Position numbers and translations under genes: made by a program | Part shown: positions 17,240 to 26,454 of the stretch, one piece after another | Layout of the letters: each line of letters starts with the position of its first letter | How positions within the stretch are numbered: the first letter of the stretch is position 1 | The notes under the pieces: generated by a model | The model's database searches: none | Told to the model about the DNA's origin: nothing | The model's input: only the letters and a program-made list of their open reading frames with translations | Assembly: GCF_000178855.1 (NCBI RefSeq) | Contig: NZ_ADVG01000002.1 | Coordinates: 682,001 to 746,000, forward strand | Direction: 5' to 3' | Source of the DNA: Ktedonobacter racemifer DSM 44963 | GTDB taxonomy: Bacteria > Chloroflexota > Ktedonobacteria > Ktedonobacterales > Ktedonobacteraceae | DNA length: 64,000 nt

Positions 17240-18868
17240 ATGTCTGATTACACCCGAGGCATGGAGCTTGAGCGGCAGATCGGGCAACTGCTCAGTGTTG
17301 GCTTCTATGGTACCACCCCAACGCCTGAAATCATTGATCTAATCCAGAATCACCATGTCGGAAACATTATTTTCTTCGCGCGCAATATCGAGAGCGCCCA
17401 CCAGGTCCACCAGCTTACCAGCGAGCTACAACGTATCGCACGCGATGCTGGTCATCCCTACCCCCTGCTGATCTCGACAGATCAGGAGAACGGCATGGTG
17501 CGCCGTTTCGGCAAAAGCGCAACGAGCTTTCCCGGCAATATGGCTCTTGGCGCCATCGACAGCGAACAGGAGACTTACGAGATCACCCTGGCAACGGGCA
17601 AAGAGCTCAAGGCGCTGGGCGTCAATATGAATCTGGCCCCAGTTGCGGATGTCAACAACAATCCCGCCAACCCGGTGATTGGCGTGCGCTCCTTCGGCGA
17701 GCATGCCCCCCACGTCTCGCGCCATCTCGTGGCCGCGATTAAGGGCTACCAGGAAGCGGGCGTCGTCACCAACCTGAAGCACTTCCCCGGCCATGGCGAT
17801 ACCGCTGTCGACTCCCACCAGGCCCTGCCGGTCATCCCGCATACCCTCGAACGCCTTGAGGAGATTGAACTGGTGCCCTTCCGCGCTGGCATCGCCACCG
17901 GGGCCGATTCAATTATGATCGCGCACGTCTATCTTCCAGCTCTGATGAAAGAGGAGATGCTACCCGCGACGATCTCCCGCGAGATCATTACAGGACTCCT
18001 GCGCGAACGCCTGGGCTTTAATGGCGTTATCACCACCGATTGCCTGGAGATGAACGCGCTGGCGGACACGGTTGGCATTCCACGCGGGACGGTGATGGCC
18101 CTGCAAGCTGGTGCCGATATCGCCTTAATCTCCCATCATTACGAGTATCAGAAGGCAGGCCTTGCCGCGGTCCTTGAGGCCGTGCAGAAGGGCGAGCTGA
18201 CAGAAGCTCAGATCACCACCGCCGCCGAGCGTGTGCTTCAACTCAAGGCCAGCTACCTCTCCTGGGATGATCTGCCAGGGGAAGAGAGTGTGCGCCAGAT
18301 CGCAACTCCCGAGCATCTCGACCTGAGCAAGCGCTCCTTCGCACATTCAACCACCCTGGTACGCAACGCTCAGCAGCTTGTACCCGTGACAGGCGAGCAG
18401 GCACAACACCCGCTCTTCCTCTTCCCAGAGACCGATCACGCCACCTTCGCTGCCGACCGCTACCCCTCGCTGGAGGAACTCCAGACCGCTATTACGGAGC
18501 ATTTTCCCACGGCAGAGGTTCTGGCCGTCCCCAGTCAGCGCGACGAGGCAACGGAAGCCCGGCTGCAAGAGGCCATTGCCGGCAGTTCCACGCTCGTTGT
18601 CGTCACCGTTAACGCGAACCGTTACCAGCCCCAGGCGGACCTGGTACACTCCCTGCTACAACAGGAGAAGCCAGTCATTGGCCTGGCCGTCTATGACCCC
18701 TATGACCTGCTGACCTTCCCTGAGCTGGAGACCTACCTGGTCACCTATGAATACACCCTACCAGCCTTTGAGGCCGCGCTGGATGTCTTACAAGGCAAAC
18801 AGACCGCTCAGGGCAAACTTCCAGTAAGCATTCCTGGCTTGCACGAGCGGGGCCACCGCGCAGAGTAG
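17240..18868 (+). CDS. nagZ: Beta-N-acetylhexosaminidase NagZ (GH3)
   Basis: This protein of about 542 residues is a family-3 glycoside hydrolase that removes terminal GlcNAc from cell-wall fragments. Seen are DQENGMVRRFG, LAPVADVNNNPANPVIGVRSFG and the NagZ catalytic loop KHFPGHGDTAVDSHQALP, which holds the Asp-His general acid/base pair. Further on are IMIAHVYLPAL and ITTDCLEMNAL with the nucleophile Asp. A C-terminal GH3_C-like domain follows at about residues 390-540, so it is a two-domain enzyme. No signal peptide is present. ATG 17240 is preceded by AAAGGA. With NamZ, AnmK and MurQ it completes the salvage of GlcNAc-MurNAc units. Confidence 0.9.
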   Translation: MSDYTRGMELERQIGQLLSVGFYGTTPTPEIIDLIQNHHVGNIIFFARNIESAHQVHQLTSELQRIARDAGHPYPLLISTDQENGMVRRFGKSATSFPGNMALGAIDSEQETYEITLATGKELKALGVNMNLAPVADVNNNPANPVIGVRSFGEHAPHVSRHLVAAIKGYQEAGVVTNLKHFPGHGDTAVDSHQALPVIPHTLERLEEIELVPFRAGIATGADSIMIAHVYLPALMKEEMLPATISREIITGLLRERLGFNGVITTDCLEMNALADTVGIPRGTVMALQAGADIALISHHYEYQKAGLAAVLEAVQKGELTEAQITTAAERVLQLKASYLSWDDLPGEESVRQIATPEHLDLSKRSFAHSTTLVRNAQQLVPVTGEQAQHPLFLFPETDHATFAADRYPSLEELQTAITEHFPTAEVLAVPSQRDEATEARLQEAIAGSSTLVVVTVNANRYQPQADLVHSLLQQEKPVIGLAVYDPYDLLTFPELETYLVTYEYTLPAFEAALDVLQGKQTAQGKLPVSIPGLHERGHRAE

Positions 18869-18871
18869 AGT

Positions 18872-18942
18872 TCTCTGGTTGTAGGTGTAGAGCATGTTGG
18901 CTGCCTACGGCAGCCAACATGCTCTACACCTACAACCAGAGA
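18872..18942. terminator. Perfect 34-bp inverted repeat after nagZ
   Basis: Arms 18872-18905 and 18909-18942 are perfect around a TAC loop, with tip GGCTGCC/GGCAGCC. It lacks a T-tract. It lies between nagZ and a co-directional acetyltransferase gene, so it may insulate the operon. Confidence 0.6.
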
Positions 18943-18982
18943 TCATTTGGACAAGAGGCTACGAAAGAAAGTTCTTTTTGCT

Positions 18983-19921
18983 ATGGCACACCATTTTGCT
19001 ATCTTTGAGCCAGAGCGCGACCTGGCCGACCTGGTCACGCTCTGGCAGAGCACTGTTGGCTCGCAATGGCCGCTTAGCGCCGAGCGCATCCAACTGGTTC
19101 TCAACGGGCCAGAGGCACACCATTTTGCTCTCCGCGAGGAGGGCAGACTGATCGCCTTCGCGGCTACCTTCCAGAGTCCACGGGGACATGACAAGGTTGG
19201 GCATCTCGCCGCACTCCTGGTCGCCCCTGACAAACAACGCCGGGGAATCGGCAGTGAGCTACATGATGTGGCCTTCAACTACTTGCAACAGCAGCCGGGT
19301 CTGCGCGCCATCCAGCTTGGCAGCATCTATCCACGCTTCTGGTGCGGCGCGCCAACCAACCTACCCGTCGCGCCATTCTTTGCCCGCAAAGGCTGGCACC
19401 TGGACGAGATCGTCTATGACATGGTCCGCGACCTGCGCGACTTTAGCATCCCCACACGTATTGTTGAGCGTATGCAGCGCGAGGGCATTCGCTTTGAAGT
19501 TGCCACCCCCGAGACAATTGACGCGCTCAGAGCCTTCGAGGAGCGCGAGTTTTATAACTGGCTGCGCGCGGTGAACTATATGGCGAGCGTGGGCGATTAC
19601 CAGGACCTGCTCATCGCCTTCGATGGAGAGCGCGTAGTTGGCTCGCTGGTGACATCGAGCCCCCGATCCAATCCGGAACGTACCGATGTCATCTGGCAGG
19701 GCCTGCTGGGCGAGGATGCTGGCTCCCTGGGTTCAGTCGGGGTCGCCGTCTCCGAGCGTGGACGAGGCATCGGTATCGCCCTGGTGGCCTATGCCTCTGA
19801 GATTCTCAAACAACGCGGCGTTCGCAACTGCTATATCGACTGGCTTGTCCTGACCGATTTCTATGGCAAGCTCGGCTACGAGAACTGGCGCACCTACCAG
19901 CCCTCCTGGCGCGAGTTATAG
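18983..19921 (+). CDS. Two-domain GNAT acetyltransferase
   Basis: This protein of about 312 residues contains two GNAT folds. The N-terminal one has VGHLAALLVAPDKQRRGIGSEL (acetyl-CoA pyrophosphate loop RRGIGS). The C-terminal one has SLGSVGVAVSERGRGIGIAL (RGRGIG) and ends with YGKLGYENW. Both acetyl-CoA loops look intact. The substrate is unknown. The ATG at 18983 is chosen; a TTG at 18947 in the same frame is possible, and the ribosome site is weak either way. The first in-frame codons lie directly behind the nagZ hairpin. Confidence 0.8.
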   Translation: MAHHFAIFEPERDLADLVTLWQSTVGSQWPLSAERIQLVLNGPEAHHFALREEGRLIAFAATFQSPRGHDKVGHLAALLVAPDKQRRGIGSELHDVAFNYLQQQPGLRAIQLGSIYPRFWCGAPTNLPVAPFFARKGWHLDEIVYDMVRDLRDFSIPTRIVERMQREGIRFEVATPETIDALRAFEEREFYNWLRAVNYMASVGDYQDLLIAFDGERVVGSLVTSSPRSNPERTDVIWQGLLGEDAGSLGSVGVAVSERGRGIGIALVAYASEILKQRGVRNCYIDWLVLTDFYGKLGYENWRTYQPSWREL

Positions 19922-19922
19922 T

Positions 19923-20072
19923 GTTGGTAAAGAGGACGGCGCAGGCCTGACCTTTATCAATATTGGTCTCGATGAGATCGCCGATCCACGCCTACGCAGC
20001 GAGATCATTCGCCTGCCACGCCGCAAAAAGCGTTCTGCCGAGGAGGCAACGCCCGTCCTCGTTCCCCTCTAG
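19923..20072 (+). pseudogene. Possible C-terminal remnant of a DppC-type permease
   Basis: About 50 codons with no start codon directly follow the GNAT stop. They encode a segment ending LTFINIGLDEIADPRLR plus a basic tail. The GLDEIADPRLR part resembles the C-terminal signature of dipeptide/nickel ABC permeases (GDGLRDALDPRLR in DppC). If correct, this is the debris of a deleted transporter gene. The similarity is by eye over a short stretch. Confidence 0.3.
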
Positions 20073-20080
20073 AGTCTTAA

Positions 20081-20116
20081 TTGACGGAGATGGAGTACGC
20101 CCTCCATCTCCGTCAA
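20081..20116. terminator. Hairpin between convergent GNAT region and glpF
   Basis: A 15-bp perfect stem (20081-20095 with 20102-20116) with a 6-base loop lies in the convergent gap before glpF. Confidence 0.65.
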
Positions 20117-20125
20117 CACTACTGC

Positions 20126-21064
20126 TTAGCGCTCGCGGAATGTTCTCCCACGATGCTCCTCGCGGACTGGACGCCCACCTGTATCCACGTGCATATCTTG
20201 CTCGCGCACCGCCTCGCCACGCGTTATGGTTGTGCCCGAACGCGTCATGCCACGTTCCGCCAGCACACGCCCAATAGTATAGTCGTAGCCAAAGGCCGCG
20301 ATCAGCCCGCCCACAATGGGCGCCACAATGGGGACCCAGGTGTAGCTGTTCAACGCACCCAGTCCACCACCAGCCAGGGTCATCCACAGGCGCGGACCAA
20401 AGTCACGCGCAGGGTTGACCGCAAAACCGGTAATTATGCCAAGCGAACAACCGATAGCTGCAAGCACCAGGCCAATGATCAAAGGATTGAGGTTCGCCTG
20501 CACAGGCTGATTGCGTGCATCCACAATTGCCAGGATCAAGCCAACGAGCATGGCTGTGCCCAGCGCTTCAGCGCAAAACGCTCCAAACAGACCCACAAAA
20601 TCTCGTTTCCCCGTGTAGAAGGCTAATCCTACCTTATTAACATTGGCGGCATTCAAGGACGCCCCACCTAGTGTATGCGTGATTGCACCACGATAGACAA
20701 AGAAAAGGAAGGCCGCCGCCACAAACGCGCCAAGAAACTGCGCCACAATATAGGGGCCTACTTTGTTCCAGGGGAAACGCCTGGTGGCCGCAAAACTTAT
20801 GGTCACCGCCGGGTTGAGATGTGCTCCGCTAATCGCGCCCGCGATATAGATGCCCAGCATCAGCGCAAAACCCCACCCGAAAAAGACTACCGGCCAGGTA
20901 TTGGCAAAGAAGGCATTCGTCCCTGCGATATTGTTGAATAGAAGGAAGGAAGCGACCGCGCCATTTCCTAACAGCACGAGCACAAAGGTGCCGATAAACT
21001 CGGCCAACGCCTCGCCGCCTACCCCAGCAAGGGGCGTAGCTGGATGTACTGCTCGATTTGCCAT
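20126..21064 (-). CDS. glpF: Glycerol facilitator / aquaporin (MIP family)
   Basis: This 312-residue MIP channel has six TM helices and two half-helices. The first pore motif is HLNPAVT. The second is NPARDFGPR; the Asp after NPAR is typical of glycerol-conducting members rather than water-only aquaporins. A long N-terminal AEFIGTFVLVLLGNG helix and a hydrophilic C-terminal tail of about 40 residues (rich in Arg, Gly, Glu) are visible. glpK and glpD are 23 kb away, so it is not in a glp operon here. The gene symbol is a functional inference from NPARD. Confidence 0.85.
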   Translation of the reverse strand: MANRAVHPATPLAGVGGEALAEFIGTFVLVLLGNGAVASFLLFNNIAGTNAFFANTWPVVFFGWGFALMLGIYIAGAISGAHLNPAVTISFAATRRFPWNKVGPYIVAQFLGAFVAAAFLFFVYRGAITHTLGGASLNAANVNKVGLAFYTGKRDFVGLFGAFCAEALGTAMLVGLILAIVDARNQPVQANLNPLIIGLVLAAIGCSLGIITGFAVNPARDFGPRLWMTLAGGGLGALNSYTWVPIVAPIVGGLIAAFGYDYTIGRVLAERGMTRSGTTITRGEAVREQDMHVDTGGRPVREEHRGRTFRER

Positions 21065-21198
21065 ATGCTTCTCAAACTCTCATCTTGGACTAAGGATAAC
21101 ATCTCGTCATATCACACAAGCGCGGCAATACCTATCTCTCGACCTACGTAGTTTTAGTATAAATAACATACATACATCTCTCTTCTCGAGACCACGCC

Positions 21199-21270
21199 GG
21201 AGTATATCCATAGCAAGAGAGGCGGGCACGACCGCGGTCGTGCCCGCCTCTCTTGCTATGGATATACTCC
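21199..21270. terminator. Perfect 72-bp palindrome (36-bp arms)
   Basis: Bases 21199-21234 are exactly complementary to 21235-21270 with no loop bases. It sits immediately after the 3' end of the small minus-strand gene at 21273 and upstream of glpF. No T-tract is visible on either strand. It is the longest perfect palindrome I saw in the window. Confidence 0.65.
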
Positions 21271-21272
21271 AT

Positions 21273-21539
21273 CTAATCGCGGGGAACCTCGCGCTCATTC
21301 TGCTCAAACAAATCATGCCAATCGTTTTCACGCAGGTCAACATCAAATTTCTTGGCCGCTTTCTGAATACGATGCCAGGCCTCTTCACGCTCTTCGTTCG
21401 ATACCCCCTGCACCTGGTTAAAACGCGCTACCGCCTCCTGCACATGACGCGCGTCAATCAGCGGCTCTTTGCGCTCCTTAGGAAATGCGAAGGCGCTCTC
21501 TGGCAGATTCTCTTTATCTTTATCTGAAAGTTTACTCAT
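21273..21539 (-). CDS. Small conserved protein, DUF6582-like
   Basis: This 88-residue soluble protein carries DKENLPESAFAFPKERK at the N-terminus followed by LIDARHVQEAVARFNQVQGVS and a helical EEREEAWHRIQKAAKKF segment. This pattern is known from small proteins of unknown function in many bacteria (DUF6582 as I recall it). ATG 21539 has AAAGGAG 9 bases upstream. The ISAs1 element is inserted about 70 bp upstream of its start, which may have displaced its promoter. Confidence 0.6.
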   Translation of the reverse strand: MSKLSDKDKENLPESAFAFPKERKEPLIDARHVQEAVARFNQVQGVSNEEREEAWHRIQKAAKKFDVDLRENDWHDLFEQNEREVPRD

Positions 21540-21608
21540 CACAAAACGCTCCTTTCTCTCCCTATCACGATGCGCAAGAAGGGAGTGTTTCTCTTGCGCT
21601 CGTGCCAG

Positions 21609-21616
21609 AGAAGAGA
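21609..21616. repeat. 8-bp target-site duplication, left copy
   Basis: AGAAGAGA directly outside the left inverted repeat. The identical octamer follows the right end at 22926-22933, as expected for ISAs1-family insertion. Confidence 0.8.
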
Positions 21617-22925
21617 CCAGGGTTTCTCAAAAGTCCTGAAGCAACCAAGCAAGAGCCTCCTCTGGATGAGAGGCAAAACGACGAAGCTGGCGAGCGACGG
21701 TGGAAACCCGGTGCAGGTGCATGAGAGAAAGAACCACGTTATTGAGCACGGCCAGCATTTCCATCACCGGAATGAAGCGGACTCGGCAACGATCCTCCCC
21801 AAGGGTGGCATCTCGATGCCAGTGGAGATGATTCTCCACCTTCCAGTGTGCTCGAAGGTAGTGCAGAAGACGTTCTGGAGGACAATGCCTCAGAGAAAGC
21901 GTTGTTAACCCGTAGCGAACCTCGCAACTGTGCTTCCCTTTGATCGTTCGTTCGCGCTGTAAGCGAAAGACCTGTCCAATCTCGCCCCAATCCTTGAAGA
22001 ACAAGCCATTGAGATCGGGACTGCTCATAATCGAGCGACGTTCCAGACGACCATGGCCCTTGTCAAGCTGAGTATACGATTGCCAGGTGCTCTGATCTGC
22101 TTGCGGGTCTTCAAAAAACAGTTCGAGGTCCGCGCGAGCAACAGGTGTATTGTCCTTGATGATGAGAATCACCTCCCCTCCAGCTCGTGCGCACCAGCCG
22201 AGTCATCTCGTGATAGCTTTGCGCCGCATCAACGGTGATCACTCGCCCTTTACATGTCACCTCGGTCAGAAACGGTTTGAGCGCGCCAACCTCATTCGTC
22301 TTAGAGCCAATGGGGATCTGCTGGAGGACCACACCCGTTTCTGCTTCATAAATATGCAGAAGATGTTGTTGGGGATGCTCTCCTCCATATGCCTGCTCCC
22401 CAGTGCTTTTGAGCGCTTTGCCATCAATGGCCAGATGGACGTGCTGGTCGTCTGGCTCTCCTTCTCGCTGGTGGCTCATCTGGCGCACAAACCACACGGC
22501 CAGATGAGCATTGACCTGTTGACTGTCTAAGCGTGCCAGGACGTAGCTGTAGGTATTGGCACAAGGCATCCGTTTCCAGGAAAGGTTCACATTCGCGCGG
22601 ATGACCTTTTCCTGATCCTTTGCCCATTCACTTGCTGCTAGCAGGCTGCTCATCCCCGCCAATTTTGCCAGGACGACCACCAGCAGCACCCCCGCGAGGT
22701 CATATTGCCTTCCTCGTGCTTTTCTTCCGTCTCTCAGATGGTGACAAACCTGATACAGGGATTGCATCTGTCTCGACGAGCAGACGGGCTCCCCCTTGTT
22801 TTCTTCCAGCAATGTTGTATAGTCCATGCTGAGTCACTCCTTGAATGCTGTGTTTTTTGATGTCATGCATTCTACTGGATTGACTCTTCTTTTTCACCCC
22901 TCACCAGACTTTTGAGAAACCCTGG
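21617..22925 (-). mobile_element. ISAs1-family insertion sequence
   Basis: This is a 1309-bp element with 19-bp perfect terminal inverted repeats (21617-21635 CCAGGGTTTCTCAAAAGTC and its complement at 22907-22925), flanked by the 8-bp direct repeat AGAAGAGA. One transposase reading frame, split by a frameshift, fills it on the minus strand. Length, repeat ends and duplication size all fit the ISAs1 family. Clean ends suggest a recent insertion. Confidence 0.9.
21627..22827 (-). pseudogene. ISAs1-family DDE transposase, frameshifted
   Basis: The N-terminal part (from 22827) carries the DDE_Tnp_1-associated region, then LAIDGKALKST with the first catalytic Asp and GRVITVDAAQSYHEM with the second. 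At about 22180 the frame breaks by one base. The continuation in another frame starts LIIKDNTP (family IKDNQP) and proceeds through RAHWKVENHLHWHRD, with the catalytic Glu, to the end at 21627. No obvious slippery heptamer is present at the junction, so a disabling 1-base indel or sequencing error is more likely than programmed shifting. Restoring one base would give a full-length protein of about 400 residues. Confidence 0.85.
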
Positions 22926-22933
22926 AGAAGAGA
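22926..22933. repeat. 8-bp target-site duplication, right copy
   Basis: AGAAGAGA immediately outside the right inverted repeat, identical to 21609-21616. Confidence 0.8.
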
Positions 22934-23073
22934 CAAGCCAACCTTGCGTTCAGGCAGGGAAATGCTCTATACTTTTAGGACCGGGTTATCTACAAGGTGA
23001 GAGACGACGCTTCATACATGCTCATCTATCCGTCGCTTATCAAACAAGCGATCTAGCAAAGGTGCATACTAAC

Positions 23074-23940
23074 ATGTCAATTCCCACACTCCCCTTTGGT
23101 CGTACTGGCCATTTCAGCACACGTACCCTCTTTGGGGCGGCCTCCCTCGGCTCCCTTTCGCAGGCTGAGGCGGATCAGACTCTTGAGGTACTGCTCCAGT
23201 ATGGTGTCAATCATATCGATGTCGCCGCCAGCTATGGCGAGGCGGAACTACGCCTGGCGCCCTGGCTCAAGCAGCATCGCGACCACTTCTTTCTCGCGAC
23301 CAAGACCGGCGAACGCACGGCGGACAAGGCCCGCGAGGAACTTCACCGCTCGCTTGAACGCATGGGCGTGGAGTATATTGATCTCTGGCAAATGCATAAC
23401 CTGGCCGATCCCATTGAATGGGATATCGCGCTCAGTCCAGGTGGCGTACTGGAGGCAGCCATCGAGGCCAAAAAAGCGGGGCTGGTACGTGCCATCGGCG
23501 TGACCGGGCATGGATTGCAGATCGCCGCGACCCATCGCCGCAGCCTCGAACGCTTTGATTTCGACTCGGTGCTCCTGCCCTACAACTATGTCACCTTGCA
23601 AAATCCCTACTACGCGGAGAACTTTAACGCGCTAGTAGCAACCTGCCAGCAGCGCAATGTGGCTGTGCAAACCATCAAGTCTATCGCCTATCGCCCCTAT
23701 ATGGATCGCGATCACACACATAATACCTGGTACGCGCCACTAACAGCGCAGGAAGATATTGATCGCGCAGTCCACTGGGCGCTGAGCCGCCCCGGCATCT
23801 TCCTCAACACAGTAGGCGATGTCACACTGCTTCCCAAGGTGCTTGATGCCGCCAGCCGCTTCGAAGCCAGCGCCACACCCGCTGAACATGAGATGCAAAG
23901 TATGGTCGACCGCCTGGGCATGGAACCACTCTTCGTCTAA
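23074..23940 (+). CDS. Aldo/keto reductase
   Basis: This 288-residue NAD(P)H-dependent oxidoreductase has the AKR TIM barrel. The N-terminus reads LPFGRTGHFSTRTLFGAASLG. The catalytic tetrad region shows HIDVAASYGEAE (Asp and Tyr), FLATKTGER (Lys) and LWQMHNL (His). VRAIGVTGHG follows. The ATG at 23074 is used because the upstream in-frame extension begins inside the IS end. The substrate cannot be assigned. It ends with its own terminator at 23985. Confidence 0.85.
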   Translation: MSIPTLPFGRTGHFSTRTLFGAASLGSLSQAEADQTLEVLLQYGVNHIDVAASYGEAELRLAPWLKQHRDHFFLATKTGERTADKAREELHRSLERMGVEYIDLWQMHNLADPIEWDIALSPGGVLEAAIEAKKAGLVRAIGVTGHGLQIAATHRRSLERFDFDSVLLPYNYVTLQNPYYAENFNALVATCQQRNVAVQTIKSIAYRPYMDRDHTHNTWYAPLTAQEDIDRAVHWALSRPGIFLNTVGDVTLLPKVLDAASRFEASATPAEHEMQSMVDRLGMEPLFV

Positions 23941-23984
23941 CGAGAGGGCGAGCAAGCGCTACTGCGTGCGCACCTAAAAAATAT

Positions 23985-24030
23985 GCGGGAGTACGCGCCA
24001 CACACTTACGCGTACTCCCGCTCTTCTTCG
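23985..24030 (+). terminator. Intrinsic terminator of the aldo/keto reductase gene
   Basis: A 13-bp perfect stem (23985-23997 with 24009-24021) is followed by TCTTCTTCG, a modest T-rich tail. Confidence 0.7.
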
Positions 24031-24128
24031 TTGCCAGGTGCAAACTGTCTCATTACTCTTGCATTCCCAGGCGGCCTCATTGCCGTTCAGGCTGCTAGAG
24101 CTATGACAATTCTCCTGGCTGCACAGGC

Positions 24129-24356
24129 CTACATGCCCGTTGCGTAACGGCTATCCTCCTTTGCGTTCACGGCCTGGTAGATGTCCTCCTTATGCCGCGA
24201 GAGCAAATTGAGCAGACCAAGCATCTCCTCAGCATCCATACTGCCGTAGAAACCACTGGGGTCCCCTACCTGGTGGTAGTAGAACTTTAACGTGCCGTTC
24301 TCCAGGCAAGATTGATAGCGCCCAATGCGAACACACTCTTGTGCCTTGTTGTCCAT
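24129..24356 (-). CDS. Small hypothetical protein
   Basis: This 75-residue soluble protein has a start at ATG 24356 with GAGGAG 7 bases upstream; an earlier in-frame Met overlaps that site. It has two Cys (ECVRIGRYQSC), aromatic strands (LKFYYHQV) and an Asp/Glu/Leu helix (MDAEEMLGLLNLLSRHKEDIYQAV). I do not recognise the family. It is monocistronic on the minus strand. Confidence 0.5.
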   Translation of the reverse strand: MDNKAQECVRIGRYQSCLENGTLKFYYHQVGDPSGFYGSMDAEEMLGLLNLLSRHKEDIYQAVNAKEDSRYATGM

Positions 24357-24963
24357 GACAAACTCCTCATTGATTTTCAAGATGGCACGGCTTCATTGCG
24401 TACCTCTCAAATTGAACAGACACATACATTACTTGTGTTCATAAGCTTACACACACAAAGCCTATGAACTACACACACTACTACTATACAGTATTTTCTT
24501 GCCAGGTGGAATACTTACGAAACCCGAACACATCCAAAATGTTACTTTTGACCGTCTATGTCACCTTATACTGTTTGTTCTAGCCATAGGTTGTGCTCGT
24601 TTGGGTCCTTTCTTTTCCTCGCCGAGTTGTAACCATTTCTGTCATCTTTGTGTTCTAGAGAGTAGAAGCACGAAGGCATCTACGTGACAACTTTCATAGA
24701 GCATAGGTACCTGGCCATGGAATCTATATCTCATTTTATCGATCTTATAGTATTTCAGGGCCATTAGCTCATCTTGATGAGAGCTGCCCCGTAGGTTGAT
24801 ACAGCAGGATGTCAATATCAATCGCTTTGCCTTCGTGATACTTAGACCTCTTGATCGGAGCAACGTTGCACCTGGCTATAAGGCCGTAACCGGTTCGGCC
24901 CATAGCATATCTCACAATTACGTGTCACAAAGATGCGACATAACAGTAGGAGGCTGGCCGTTC
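24357..24963 (+). other. Intergenic region upstream of the second sugar ABC operon
   Basis: This 607-bp region is AT-rich at 24400-24500 and has no recognisable gene or repeat. It presumably contains divergent promoters for the small minus-strand gene and for the binding-protein gene at 24964. I see no confident -35/-10 pair. Confidence 0.35.
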
Positions 24964-26334
24964 ATGAAGAAACGCCACACATTTTCACTCTTTTTTACCT
25001 TTCTCCTGATCTTCCTGCTCGCAGCCTGCGGCGGTAGCGATACCGGCAATTCTGGCGGCAATGGGAACAGCGGAGATACGCACCAGGGACTCACGGGCGG
25101 AAATAGTTATATCGCCTGCCCTGGCAATACCAGCGATAAGGCCGCAAACAAAGAGAGCGGCACCGTGACACTTACGGTCGCGGGCTGGTCCTCCTCACCC
25201 GCTGAGGATGCGCTTGTACAGCAAAACTTAAAGAAATTTGAGGATGCTCATCCCAATATTAAATTGAAGTGGTCACCCATCACTGGCGACTATGCAACCA
25301 AGATGCGCGCCAATATCGCCAGCGGCAACGTGCCGGATGTCTTCTATCTCTCGACCGACATGGCACCCGAGTACATCACCGCAGGCAAATTGCTCGATCT
25401 CTCACCCTATATGAGCAAGTCGAATGTAAATGCCAAGGACTACTATGATTCCCTGATCACGCCCTTTAGCTGTAAGGGTGGCCAGGTCTACGGTCTGCCC
25501 AAGGACTGGGGCACGCTGGGCGTCTTCTACAATAAGAAGATGTTCCAGGACGCGGGTGTGAGCCTGCCAACGGCGAACTGGACCTGGAATGACATGAGCT
25601 CCATGGCCAAGAAGCTGACCAAGTCCGGCAATGCCGCGACCTCAACCTATGGCATTACCCTCGGGGCTGCGTCACAGCGCTGGCTACCCTTCATGCTCGC
25701 CGATGGTGGCAAGGTGCTCAATTCCGATGGCTCCGCCTCGGCCTTCAATAGCCAGGCAGGCATCGATTCGCTCAATTTCTACACCGGTTTCCAGAAGGAT
25801 GGCTCCTCGGTACAGCCTGGGGATGTCGCGGCCGGCTGGGCTGGCGATGCCTTTGGTAAGAAGCGCGCGGCGATGGCCCTGGAAGGTCCATGGCTCATCC
25901 CCTATATGCAGCAGAACTTCTCCGATGTGGACTATGATATCGCGCCAGTTCCCCTGGCTCCCAATGGCAAGCGTGCTGACCTGATCTTTACCAACTCCTG
26001 GTCCGCCTATGCCAGCACCAAGCATCCAGAGGCCTCGTGGGAGCTGATCCAGTACATGACAGGCAAAGATGTCCAGGGCAGCCAGTTGCATGCCGGTTTC
26101 GCCCTGCCTTCGCTCAAGAGCCTGGCTAACGATTCCTACTTTGAGCAGCATCCTGGCTTTAAGACGCTCTTTGAGGCCGCGACCTACGGCTATGCCGACA
26201 ACTTTGGCCCGCATACCGACAAGATTCACTCGCTGCTCGACGCTGCCGTTGAGAAGGCCCTGCTCGGGAAGGCCAGTCCCCAGGATGCCTTGAAGGAGGC
26301 CGAGAACAAGATCAATAACGAGCTGAACTCCTGA
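24964..26334 (+). CDS. Sugar ABC transporter solute-binding lipoprotein
   Basis: This 456-residue family-1 binding protein has a Sec lipoprotein signal (KKRHTFSLFFTFLLIFLLAAC, lipobox LAAC with Cys at about residue 22) and a Gly/Ser/Asn-rich tether. The mature domain has VTLTVAGWSSSPAED, NVPDVFYLSTDMAPEY, GGQVYGLPKDWGTLGVFYNKK and EASWELIQYMTGKDVQ. ATG 24964 has AGGAGG upstream. It heads an operon with two permeases and has a close paralogue at 28408-29796. The sugar is unknown, and no ATPase is linked. Confidence 0.88.
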   Translation: MKKRHTFSLFFTFLLIFLLAACGGSDTGNSGGNGNSGDTHQGLTGGNSYIACPGNTSDKAANKESGTVTLTVAGWSSSPAEDALVQQNLKKFEDAHPNIKLKWSPITGDYATKMRANIASGNVPDVFYLSTDMAPEYITAGKLLDLSPYMSKSNVNAKDYYDSLITPFSCKGGQVYGLPKDWGTLGVFYNKKMFQDAGVSLPTANWTWNDMSSMAKKLTKSGNAATSTYGITLGAASQRWLPFMLADGGKVLNSDGSASAFNSQAGIDSLNFYTGFQKDGSSVQPGDVAAGWAGDAFGKKRAAMALEGPWLIPYMQQNFSDVDYDIAPVPLAPNGKRADLIFTNSWSAYASTKHPEASWELIQYMTGKDVQGSQLHAGFALPSLKSLANDSYFEQHPGFKTLFEAATYGYADNFGPHTDKIHSLLDAAVEKALLGKASPQDALKEAENKINNELNS

Positions 26335-26454
26335 TCACTCGTCCAGATTACTTACTCTCTATCGTTTGCAATATGCCTGTCGCCCTGTCTCTCCTTCTTC
26401 CCCGGGAGTACAGGGCGGCAGGCCTTATCCCTGATGTGTGTAAGGAGCTTTGCT

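Noticed and set aside
20850..21527. Plus-strand frame running through glpF and the 72-bp palindrome
   Set aside because: It covers antisense coding DNA and a perfect palindrome, which also creates the repeated peptide seen in both strands.
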